Source: an uncultured Roseovarius sp. (GTDB lineage: Bacteria; Pseudomonadota; Alphaproteobacteria; Rhodobacterales; Rhodobacteraceae). From it: 64,000 bases of DNA. Position numbers and translations under genes: made by a program. The DNA lies in assembly GCF_947489715.1 (NCBI RefSeq), contig NZ_CANLER010000005.1:1-64000 (forward strand), in the 5' to 3' direction. Below are positions 57,335 to 64,000 of this stretch, piece after piece. Position 1 is the first letter of the stretch. Each line of letters opens with the position of its first letter. The notes under the pieces are model-generated. The model had not been told where the DNA came from, searched no databases, and worked only from the letters and a program-made list of their open reading frames with translations.

Positions 57335-57724
57335 ATGAGCCTCACCATCACCCCCCTCTATGGCGGCCTGATCGGCCTCTTGCTGGTGTTCCTCAGCGTC
57401 CGCGTGATTTTCCGCAGACGCTCGGCCAAGGTTTCCGTCGGCGATGGTGCCGATAAGGATCTGCAAAAGCGCGTGCGCGTTCAGGCCAATTGTGCCGAAT
57501 ACGCGCCCATCGGTCTGATCCTTCTGGCGATGGCCGAATTGCAGGGCGCGCCGGGCTGGGTTGCCCACTTTCTGGGCCTCATGCTGCTGACGGGTCGCGT
57601 GGTCCATGCCTACGGGCTGGGGGTGACGCCGCAAGTCATCCCGATGCGCAAGCTTGGCATGGCGCTCACCTTCCTGATGCTGATCCTGACCGCGCTTGCC
57701 AATATCGGGCACGCGCTTAGCTGA
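57335..57724 (+). CDS. MAPEG family membrane protein
   Basis: The 129-residue protein has four hydrophobic helices and the bacterial MAPEG signature RVRVQANCAEYAPIGLILL near residues 46-64, with helices at about 8-26, 58-68, 75-92 and 108-127. MAPEG members are glutathione-related membrane enzymes, but bacterial members of this short type are mostly uncharacterised. CCGGAAGGA lies upstream of the ATG. It follows pyc by about 95 bases and is not obviously linked to it. Confidence 0.85.
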   Translation: MSLTITPLYGGLIGLLLVFLSVRVIFRRRSAKVSVGDGADKDLQKRVRVQANCAEYAPIGLILLAMAELQGAPGWVAHFLGLMLLTGRVVHAYGLGVTPQVIPMRKLGMALTFLMLILTALANIGHALS

Positions 57725-57780
57725 CGGGCGGCACTCATCGTCTCTCGGGCGCGATTTTCTGAACCCACAAAATCCGCGAT

Positions 57781-57877
57781 CAAAACGTACAAGGCGTACG
57801 TCCCGTACGCCCGCACCTGAAATCACCCGGATTTCCGTACGTTTCGCGCGTACAGATCGTACGCTTTGTACGTTTTG
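57781..57877. promoter_or_regulatory. Cluster of GTAC palindromes with 20-base inverted repeat, probable operator
   Basis: Seven GTAC tetramers lie at 57787, 57796, 57805, 57837, 57850, 57859 and 57868. The ends form a 20-base inverted repeat with one mismatch: 57781-57800 against 57858-57877, with consensus core AAAACGTACAA. The cluster lies about 120-215 bases upstream of a ribbon-helix-helix protein gene. Multiple closely spaced palindromes are what RHH regulators such as MetJ use, so an autoregulatory operator is the simplest explanation. A role as a terminator is less likely because no T run adjoins it. Confidence 0.6.
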
Positions 57878-57995
57878 CCTCACGCCCAGAGGGCATTTTG
57901 GATTTCCGGATGAAATTTTCGCCCGGCATGCTATTTTCTTTCTCAGCCACAGAGTCCGGCTCACCGGACCACTGCCGCCACAGGAGTTAAGAAAT

Positions 57996-58289
57996 ATGTG
58001 CCGCATGTTTGCCGGACAGGATCCAGATCGTTACCAACTTGAAACCCGCCGGATGCGGCTGAACGGTCAAAGCACCAGCATCAGACTGGAAAATTCTTTC
58101 TGGGGTATCGTCGATGAAATCGCCGAAAACGAGGGGCTGACCGCCCCGGCATTCGTCTCCAAACTTCACGCAGAAGTGCTTGAATTACATGGAGAACCCA
58201 AGAATTTCACCTCGCTTCTGCGCTGCGCCTGCCTAGTCTATCTCGAAAGCGGTGCTGGCACCAACAGCGCCCAGATCGCCGCTGAATAA
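57996..58289 (+). CDS. Ribbon-helix-helix domain protein (RHH_4 type)
   Basis: The 97-residue product has the MCRMFAGQDPDRYQLETR start common to Rhodobacteraceae RHH_4 proteins, the beta-ribbon MRLNGQSTSIRLENS around residues 21-35, and two helices (WGIVDEIAENEG, then FVSKLHAEVLEL). A C-terminal block has LLRCACLVYL. AGGAG nine bases before ATG 57996 fixes the start; the frame is open further upstream through the GTAC cluster and should not be used. It is a likely DNA-binding regulator, possibly acting on the GTAC cluster in its own leader. Targets unknown. Confidence 0.8.
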   Translation: MCRMFAGQDPDRYQLETRRMRLNGQSTSIRLENSFWGIVDEIAENEGLTAPAFVSKLHAEVLELHGEPKNFTSLLRCACLVYLESGAGTNSAQIAAE

Positions 58290-58380
58290 GCGCTACCGCG
58301 CCACGTAGTATCCATTTACTACCCGGGCTTTGCACCGGCGCGCTAGCCTTCCTGAAACAACAACGGTTTGGGAGGGCCCG

Positions 58381-58776
58381 ATGGCAAAAGCCATTCACAG
58401 CATGATTCGTGTCCTGGACGAGGCGCGATCGCTCGATTTCTACAGCAGGGCTTTCGGGCTCGAGGTTGCCGACCGGCTGGATTTCGAAAACTTCACGCTG
58501 GTCTATCTGAGCAATTCCGAAAGCACGTTCGAACTGGAACTGACCGTCAACAAAGGCCAGTCCGAACCCTATGATCTGGGCAATGGTTACGGCCATTTCG
58601 CCGTGCTGGTCGAGGACCTGGAATCCGAACATGCCCGGTTTGAAGAAGAGGGGCTAACCCCCCGTAAAATAGTGGAATTTGCGCCCGACGGCAAACTTGT
58701 CGGCAAGTTCTTTTTCGTGGCCGATCCGGATGGCTACGAGATCGAGGTATTGCAACGCGGCGGGCGCTTCAAATGA
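58381..58776 (+). CDS. gloA: Glyoxalase I (lactoylglutathione lyase)
   Basis: The 131-residue VOC-fold protein aligns with E. coli GloA by eye, and all four metal ligands are present: His6, Glu53, His72 and Glu122. Shared stretches include IRV near the N-terminus, GYGH (70-72) and DPDGYEIE (115-122). It isomerises the methylglyoxal-glutathione hemithioacetal to S-lactoylglutathione, usually with nickel in the bacterial type. GGGAGGGC just before ATG 58381 is a good ribosome site. The next reading frame overlaps its end, but the GMC subunit is better started downstream. Confidence 0.8.
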   Translation: MAKAIHSMIRVLDEARSLDFYSRAFGLEVADRLDFENFTLVYLSNSESTFELELTVNKGQSEPYDLGNGYGHFAVLVEDLESEHARFEEEGLTPRKIVEFAPDGKLVGKFFFVADPDGYEIEVLQRGGRFK

Positions 58777-58799
58777 CAAAACGCAAGGGAGGAAACGAG

Positions 58800-59324
58800 A
58801 TGAAAGATATAGCAGACCCGAAAGGGCTGACCCGGCGAGAGCTGCTGTCGAGGACGATGGCCGCAGGCGCCAGCTTTGTTGTTGGTGGCAGTTTCGTCGC
58901 CGGGGCCGATGCGGCTTGGGCGATGGAAACTACCGCTCTGAAACCTGAAACCATGGCGACACTGATCCAGATGGCACGCGATATTTACCCGCATGACCAT
59001 GTGGGCGACGAATATTATGCCGTCGCGGTCAAAGGCTATGACACCGCAGATGCCGCTGATGGTGTCGAGGCCGGGATTGCCGCCCTGAATGCGGTCGCCC
59101 GCGGCAAAGGCCACGCAGATTACCTCTCAATCGGGTGGGAACGCGACCGTGTCGACATCCTGCGCGCGATGGAAGACAGCGCGTTCTTCCAGAAGGTCCG
59201 CGGTGGCCTGGTGACGGGCCTTTATAACCAAAAGGCGGTGTGGCCGCTCTTTGGCTACGAAGGTGAATCCTATTCCCAGGGCGGTTACATCGACCGTGGC
59301 TTCAACGACATCAACTGGCTTTAA
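58800..59324 (+). CDS. Tat-exported small subunit of GMC dehydrogenase (gluconate 2-dehydrogenase subunit 3-like)
   Basis: The 174-residue precursor has a twin-arginine signal (TRRELLSRT, then a hydrophobic GASFVVGGSFVAG region, about residues 10-40). The mature part resembles the gamma/hitch-hiker subunit of FAD-dependent sugar or gluconate dehydrogenases (MARDIYPHDHVGDEYYAVAV, then LVTGLYNQKAVWPLFGYEG). It should carry the signal-less catalytic subunit encoded 27 bases downstream across the membrane. ATG 58800 is chosen because GGGAGG lies eight bases upstream; an ATG nine codons earlier overlaps gloA. Confidence 0.82.
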   Translation: MKDIADPKGLTRRELLSRTMAAGASFVVGGSFVAGADAAWAMETTALKPETMATLIQMARDIYPHDHVGDEYYAVAVKGYDTADAADGVEAGIAALNAVARGKGHADYLSIGWERDRVDILRAMEDSAFFQKVRGGLVTGLYNQKAVWPLFGYEGESYSQGGYIDRGFNDINWL

Positions 59325-59351
59325 GCCATAGCCAGCAAGGAGAAACAGACT

Positions 59352-60923
59352 ATGGCTGCACCATTTGAAATGAGCGACGACAGTGTGATTGTCGTGATCG
59401 GAACAGGCGCCGGTGGCGGCGTTCTGGCCAATGAACTGGCGCAACGCGGGGTTAGCGTTGTGGCACTTGAGGCAGGTGGGCGTTACCTGCCCGAGGATTA
59501 TGTCAATGACGAATGGGAGAGTTTCGGGCAACTGGCCTGGCTTGACCCGCGCACCACATCCGGCGACTGGCGCGTCGCCAAGGACTTTTCAGGCCTGCCC
59601 GCCTGGATCGTCAAGGCGGTTGGCGGCACCACCACCCACTGGGCCGGTGCCTCTCTGCGCTTCCAGGACCATGAGTGGAAGGCCAAGACCACCTATGGGG
59701 ATGTCCAGGGCGCAAATCTGCTGGATTGGCCCATAGACGAATCGGAAATGGCCCCGTGGTACGAATTGGCGGAAAACAAGCTGGGTGTCACCCGCACCGG
59801 TGGGCGTGAAGGCCTGCCAGGGAACAACAACTACAAGGTTTTCGAGGCTGGCGCGAAGAAACTGGGCTACCAAGAGGTTCACACCGGCCGCATGGCCATC
59901 AACAGTGCTGATAATGACGGTCGCCCCGCCTGCCAGCAGACCGGTTTCTGCTTTCAGGGTTGCAAATGGGGCGCCAAATGGTCGGCGGCCTATACCGACA
60001 TCCCCAATGGCGAGGCCACCGGCAACTTGGAGGTGCGCGAAAAGGCCCACGTTCTCAGGATCGAACATGGCGAGGATGGCAAGGTCAACGGTGTGGTCTA
60101 TGCCGACGCCGAAGGCAATGAACACAAGCAGATGGCGCGTGCCGTCTGCGTGGCGGGCAATTCGTTCGAAAGCCCGCGTTTATTGCTTAATTCCGCTACC
60201 TCGATGTATCCGGACGGGATGGCCAACAGCTCGGGCCAGGTGGGGCGCAACTACATGCGGCACATGACCGGATCCGTCTACGCAACGTTCGAGCAGCCCG
60301 TGAAGATGTGGCGTGGCACCACGATGGCGGGCATCATACAGGACGAAGCGCGACACGATCCGTCACGAGGTTTTGTCGGCGGGTATGAGTTGGAAACGCT
60401 GGCACTTGGCCTGCCCTTCATGGCCGCCTTCCTTGATCCAGGTGGCTGGGGGCGTGAGTTTACAACCGCACTCGACAGCTATGAAAACATGGCTGGCATG
60501 TGGATCGTGGGTGAGGACATGCCACAGGAAACGAACCGGGTAACGCTGAACCATGACGTCAAGGATGACTACGGCATGCCGGTTCCGAACGTTCACTTCG
60601 ATGATCATCCCAACGACATTGCGATGCGCAATCACGCCTATAAACAGGGTGCGGCTGTCTATGATGCAGTTGGGGCGACGCGGACTTTCCCGACACCACC
60701 CTACCCGTCCACGCATAATCTGGGCACCAACCGGATGTCGGAAAATCCACGGGATGGCGTCGTCAACGCCAATGGCCGCACGCACGATATCGAGAACCTG
60801 TTCATCTCCGACGGCTCGCAATTCACCACCGGCGCGGCGGAAAACCCAACGCTTACCATTGTTGCTCTGGCGATCCGGCAGGCCGATCACATCGCGAATG
60901 AACTGTCAGCTGGAAATCTCTGA
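59352..60923 (+). CDS. GMC-type FAD dehydrogenase, catalytic subunit
   Basis: The 523-residue flavoprotein has a Rossmann motif (IGTGAGGGVLANELA), a GGTTTHWAGAS block and the C-terminal GMC region HNLGTNRM, then DGSQFTTGAAENPTLTI, holding the active-site His and Asn. No signal peptide is present, so it is probably co-exported with the Tat small subunit. Residues 194-204 have C-x5-C-x3-C, the spacing that binds a 3Fe-4S cluster in bacterial FAD-glucose and fructose dehydrogenases. No adjacent cytochrome c subunit is seen. The substrate is probably a sugar, sugar acid or alcohol, but it is unknown. Confidence 0.85.
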   Translation: MAAPFEMSDDSVIVVIGTGAGGGVLANELAQRGVSVVALEAGGRYLPEDYVNDEWESFGQLAWLDPRTTSGDWRVAKDFSGLPAWIVKAVGGTTTHWAGASLRFQDHEWKAKTTYGDVQGANLLDWPIDESEMAPWYELAENKLGVTRTGGREGLPGNNNYKVFEAGAKKLGYQEVHTGRMAINSADNDGRPACQQTGFCFQGCKWGAKWSAAYTDIPNGEATGNLEVREKAHVLRIEHGEDGKVNGVVYADAEGNEHKQMARAVCVAGNSFESPRLLLNSATSMYPDGMANSSGQVGRNYMRHMTGSVYATFEQPVKMWRGTTMAGIIQDEARHDPSRGFVGGYELETLALGLPFMAAFLDPGGWGREFTTALDSYENMAGMWIVGEDMPQETNRVTLNHDVKDDYGMPVPNVHFDDHPNDIAMRNHAYKQGAAVYDAVGATRTFPTPPYPSTHNLGTNRMSENPRDGVVNANGRTHDIENLFISDGSQFTTGAAENPTLTIVALAIRQADHIANELSAGNL

Positions 60924-60978
60924 CCGGTCAGGAGCATAGAAACATCCGGCGCCCTTTACCAAGGGCGCCGGGCTCAGT

Positions 60979-61311
60979 TCATGCCGCGCCCGACGGCAGA
61001 TAGGGGATGCCGCCCGTCGCATCGGTGTCGTCGATCACGAACAAGCTGCTATCGGTTCCATCCCGCCGCGCCCTGGCAAAGGGGGCGTAATCAGGGTCTG
61101 CGGCAAAAGCCTGGGCCGCATCCACGGACGGAAATTCAATCAGGGCAACCACATCCGCATTTGGCGCGTCGCCCTCTAATTGTGTAATGTTCGCGCTGCG
61201 GCTCAAATATTTGCCACCGTGCCGGTCCGCCAGGTCATGCACTTTGGCGGCATAATCCGGTATCCAGGCATCATCTTTCACGTTCACAAGCGCGATCAGG
61301 TATACGGCCAT
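60979..61311 (-). CDS. DUF1330 domain protein
   Basis: The 110-residue protein is a small alpha/beta dimeric barrel-type domain of the DUF1330 family: MAVYLIALVNVKD, YAAKVHDLADRHGGKYL, and the VVALIEFPSVDAAQAFAADPDYAPFARAR block. Function is not established. GGAGGGGAAA directly before ATG 61311 is a strong ribosome site, so the longer upstream frame is ignored. A perfect 12-base palindrome lies about 50 bases upstream and may be its operator. Confidence 0.82.
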   Translation of the reverse strand: MAVYLIALVNVKDDAWIPDYAAKVHDLADRHGGKYLSRSANITQLEGDAPNADVVALIEFPSVDAAQAFAADPDYAPFARARRDGTDSSLFVIDDTDATGGIPYLPSGAA

Positions 61312-61361
61312 TTTCCCCTCCAATTGAATTTGCGCCACTCTGGACGCTGGCGAGAACGAAC

Positions 61362-61373
61362 CTAACGCGTTAG
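61362..61373. promoter_or_regulatory. Perfect 12-base palindrome upstream of DUF1330
   Basis: CTAACGCGTTAG is self-complementary and lies 51 bases before the DUF1330 start, a typical distance for an operator near a promoter. The flanking GCGTT extends the symmetry partially. Which regulator might bind it is unknown. Confidence 0.4.
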
Positions 61374-61573
61374 CGTTTTTCAAAGAAGCCGGGATATGTC
61401 GCCAACACTGCGACATTAGTATGGTTTGCAGGCGTCTCAACATCCTGACATCGCCCGATTTCGTGCAAAGACAGTCCGGTCGCGTCAGGGCAGCGGCAAA
61501 AAATTGCATCCTCGGTGCGATTTTCGCTTGCAGGGGACGCCCATAGTTTATATCTGACGCCTCACCCAAGGAC

Positions 61574-61648
61574 GCGGGTGTAGCTCAGGGGTAGAGCGTT
61601 ACCTTGCCAAGGTAAATGTCGTGAGTTCGAATCTCATCACCCGCTCCA
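61574..61648 (+). tRNA. tRNA-Gly(GCC)
   Basis: A complete cloverleaf can be drawn. The acceptor GCGGGTG (61574-61580) pairs with CACCCGC (61638-61644). The anticodon stem TTACC/GGTAA frames the loop TTGCCAA with anticodon GCC at 61606-61608. The T arm contains GTTCGAATC. A discriminator T and an encoded CCA (61646-61648) follow. It is the only tRNA gene seen in the window. Confidence 0.97.
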
Positions 61649-61676
61649 AATTTTCCATCCAGACATGAATAGACTT

Positions 61677-61694
61677 CCCCCTAGGGGGTGTTTT
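61677..61694 (+). terminator. Possible terminator after tRNA-Gly
   Basis: CCCCCTAGGGGG (61677-61688) is a perfect palindrome about 30 bases after the tRNA, followed by TGTTTT. The loop would have to use part of the stem and the T run is short, so this is a weak terminator candidate. Confidence 0.35.
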
Positions 61695-61786
61695 GGCAAC
61701 GGCTTTGCCTATGAAGCCCCATTCCTCTTGGCGGGCGAACAAAGCCGACTTATACACCGCAGTGCATACACCAGCGGAGATGCCTT

Positions 61787-62374
61787 ATGCGCAGCGCTTT
61801 GATCACGCGAAAGACGGCCGAAACCGATATCAGCGTCGAGATATCCCTCGACGGAACCGGTAGCTATGACAACCAGACCGGCATCGGGTTTTTCGATCAC
61901 ATGCTGGATCAACTGGCACGGCATTCGCTGATCGACATGAAAATCCGCTGCTCGGGCGATCTGCATATCGACGACCACCATTCGGTCGAGGATGTGGGGA
62001 TAGCGCTTGGTCAGGCTCTGACCAAGGCACTTGGCGACAAGAAAGGCGTTCGCCGCTATGGTGCGTGTCTCTTGCCGATGGATGATGCGCTTGTGCGCGC
62101 CGCGCTGGACCTGTCAGGACGGCCCTTTCTGGTGTGGAACCTTGATCTGCCCACGCCCAAGATCGGTAGTTTTGACTGCGAATTGGTGCGCGAATTCTTT
62201 CAGGCCTTCAGCACCCATGGCGGCATCACACTGCATGTGGACGCGCTGCACGGGATCAACAGCCACCACATCGCCGAAGCGGCTTTCAAGTCTGTGGCAC
62301 GTGCCCTGCGGGAAGCGGTTGAAACAGATCCGCGCAAATCAGATGCGATCCCATCGACCAAAGGTGCGCTCTGA
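61787..62374 (+). CDS. hisB: Imidazoleglycerol-phosphate dehydratase
   Basis: The 195-residue enzyme performs the sixth step of histidine synthesis. It is monofunctional, as in most alphaproteobacteria. The manganese-binding repeats are [16 protein letters not shown] and [17 protein letters not shown] in the first half, with [14 protein letters not shown] and [18 protein letters not shown] in the second. It begins the locus hisB-hisH-glsA. hisA and hisF, expected next in relatives, are not in the window. Confidence 0.95.
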   Translation: MRSALITRKTAETDISVEISLDGTGSYDNQTGIGFFDHMLDQLARHSLIDMKIRCSGDLHIDDHHSVEDVGIALGQALTKALGDKKGVRRYGACLLPMDDALVRAALDLSGRPFLVWNLDLPTPKIGSFDCELVREFFQAFSTHGGITLHVDALHGINSHHIAEAAFKSVARALREAVETDPRKSDAIPSTKGAL

Positions 62375-62409
62375 CACATCCCGGCGCGATGCGCGGTGAA
62401 GGAAAAGCA

Positions 62410-63048
62410 ATGACGACCGTCATTATCGACTACGAAAGCGGCAACCTGCATTCGGCAGAAAAAGCATTCCGCCGGATGGCGGAAGAAGTCGGCGCGGGCA
62501 AGGTCCGGGTCACCTCGGACCCTGATGAGGTGCGTAAAGCTGACCGCGTGGTGCTGCCGGGCGACGGTGCATTTCCAGCCTGCCGCAAGGAACTTTTCGA
62601 TCATCGGGGCCTGTTTGAAGCCATGAAAGAAGCGGTAATTGATGGCGGGCGTCCCTTCATGGGCATTTGTATCGGCATGCAGATGATGGCGACCAAAGGG
62701 TTGGAATATGCCGAAACCCCCGGATTTGACTGGATCAGTGGCACGGTCGAGCCGATCTTGCCAGACCACACCGATCTGAAAGTACCGCATATGGGGTGGA
62801 ACGATTTGGTGATTGATCACCCGCATCCTGTCTTTGAGGGAATAAAAAGCGGTCAACACGCCTATTTTGTGCATTCCTTTCACTTCCGGGCGAGCGATCC
62901 GACCCAGAGGCTGGCACATGTAGAATATGGCAACCAGATCACGGCTGTTGTTGGGCGCGACAACCTGGTCGGCACACAATTTCATCCAGAAAAAAGCCAA
63001 ACTACCGGCCTGAGGATGATCGCCAATTTCATGCGCTGGACACCCTAG
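62410..63048 (+). CDS. hisH: Imidazole glycerol phosphate synthase, glutamine amidotransferase subunit
   Basis: The 212-residue class I amidotransferase supplies ammonia from glutamine to HisF. The nucleophile lies in GICIGMQMM, and the His-Glu pair in GTQFHPEKS completes the triad. VIIDYESGNLHSAEKAF is the family N-terminus. GAAGGAAA just before ATG 62410 supports the start. Its stop is immediately followed by the glutaminase start with no gap. Confidence 0.94.
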   Translation: MTTVIIDYESGNLHSAEKAFRRMAEEVGAGKVRVTSDPDEVRKADRVVLPGDGAFPACRKELFDHRGLFEAMKEAVIDGGRPFMGICIGMQMMATKGLEYAETPGFDWISGTVEPILPDHTDLKVPHMGWNDLVIDHPHPVFEGIKSGQHAYFVHSFHFRASDPTQRLAHVEYGNQITAVVGRDNLVGTQFHPEKSQTTGLRMIANFMRWTP

Positions 63049-63972
63049 ATGTCGATCACGGCCCCCCAGTTGCAAACAATTCTTGATGAAATTGCATCCA
63101 TAGCGGAATCGACAACAGATAAGGGCCGCGTCGCTGATTACATCCCCGAACTAGCGGGCGTGAACCCGGATCAATTTGCCATGGCGGTCTCTCGGCCCGG
63201 TCAGTCGACACTCATCGCTGGGGATGCAAATACGCGCTTTTCGATCCAGTCGGTTTCCAAGGTTTTCACTCTGGCGCTGGCCCTGGGGAAAGTGGGCGAT
63301 CGTTTATGGCAGCGGGTCGGACGTGAACCATCGGGGCAGGCCTTTGATTCCGTAATCCTCCTTGAGCAGGAAAAAGGCCGGCCTCGCAATCCCTTCATAA
63401 ATGCAGGGGCAATCGTGACCACGGATACCGTGCTAGAAGGGGCGACCCCTAGCGAAACGCTGGGCGCTATTTTACGGTTTGTTCGTGCCGCTGCGAGTGA
63501 CGATGAAATCCATATCAACGATCAGGTGGCCCAGTCCGAAATCACCACGGGCCACCGAAATTTCGCGATGGCGCATTACCTTTTATCCCATGGCAATCTG
63601 GTAAATGCGCCGGAACAGACCCTTGGCACCTACTTCCATCAATGCGCCATCGAAATGACCTGCGCTCAACTGGCCAATGCGGGCCTGTTTCTCGTCGGCG
63701 GACCTGAGGCACCCCGGCTGGTTTCGGACGACCGCATCCGCCGCATCAACGCCCTGATGATGACCTGCGGGCATTACGATGGATCGGGCGACTATGCCTA
63801 CCGTGTCGGATTGCCGGGCAAAAGCGGCGTTGGCGGCGGCATCCTTACGATTGTCCCTAACATCGCCTCAGTCGCAGTCTGGTCGCCAGGGCTCAACCGC
63901 TACGGCAACTCGAAGCTGGGCACTGAGGCGATGCAGATTCTGGCAGAAAAAACCGGCTGGTCGGTGTTCTAA
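63049..63972 (+). CDS. glsA: Glutaminase
   Basis: The 307-residue enzyme hydrolyses glutamine to glutamate and ammonia. It is a beta-lactamase-fold glutaminase with the SxxK motif in [15 protein letters not shown], then [14 protein letters not shown], and the [13 protein letters not shown] block near the C-terminus. Its ATG follows the hisH stop with zero spacing and the only ribosome-site-like bases lie inside hisH, so its translation probably depends on hisH. Length is normal for GlsA. Confidence 0.93.
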   Translation: MSITAPQLQTILDEIASIAESTTDKGRVADYIPELAGVNPDQFAMAVSRPGQSTLIAGDANTRFSIQSVSKVFTLALALGKVGDRLWQRVGREPSGQAFDSVILLEQEKGRPRNPFINAGAIVTTDTVLEGATPSETLGAILRFVRAAASDDEIHINDQVAQSEITTGHRNFAMAHYLLSHGNLVNAPEQTLGTYFHQCAIEMTCAQLANAGLFLVGGPEAPRLVSDDRIRRINALMMTCGHYDGSGDYAYRVGLPGKSGVGGGILTIVPNIASVAVWSPGLNRYGNSKLGTEAMQILAEKTGWSVF

Positions 63973-64000
63973 GTCAGACGTCTAACATGTCAGGCAGCCT

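Overview
The window looks like a chromosomal segment from a marine alphaproteobacterium of the Rhodobacteraceae (Roseobacter group). This rests on the GC-rich coding sequence, the short HisG paired with HisZ, a class II B12-dependent ribonucleotide reductase, DUF1489 and MCRM-type ribbon-helix-helix proteins, a Hint-domain protein and a BMP-type nucleoside ABC transporter. I saw no transposase, integrase, CRISPR array, rRNA or prophage genes. One tRNA gene is present, tRNA-Gly(GCC).

Layout. Bases 1-585 hold no supportable gene. Two small proteins and a SxxK serine hydrolase follow (586-2805). At 2968-10493 is a tight, largely overlapping catabolic operon: a molybdenum hydroxylase (FAD subunit plus a fused 2Fe-2S/molybdopterin subunit), a 6-hydroxynicotinate-reductase-like Fe-S protein, an ApbE-like UPF0280 protein, two AA_synth paralogues and a MarR regulator. 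This reads as an uncharacterised route for oxidising, then reducing, an N-heterocycle or other cyclic amide. At 10607-19772 lie two adjacent giant proteins of unknown function (1463 and about 1586 residues). These two regions are the best candidates for undescribed biology.

Next come nrdJ and DUF1489 (divergent), two near-duplicate outer-membrane beta-barrels, hisG-hisZ-hisS, slyX, a lipoprotein and dnaE. A BMP/nucleoside ABC transporter occupies 33286-37958. A divergent SGNH hydrolase/trypsin-like protease pair is followed by a YiaV/YiaW-like pair (HlyD plus DUF3302), whose start is overlapped by a perfect dyad. Then come a Hint protein, a DUF938 methyltransferase, a GH25 lysozyme, an EamA exporter, a PQQ sugar dehydrogenase with its cytochrome c, a lipoprotein, uvrD, a diguanylate cyclase, an alpha-hydroxy-acid oxidase, pyruvate carboxylase and a MAPEG protein.

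The right end has an RHH protein preceded by a striking cluster of GTAC palindromes, a glyoxalase I, a Tat-exported GMC dehydrogenase pair carrying a probable 3Fe-4S cysteine motif, DUF1330, tRNA-Gly and hisB-hisH-glsA. The histidine genes are split into two loci (hisGZ with hisS, and hisBH). Functions are inferred by reading motifs; no database search was run.
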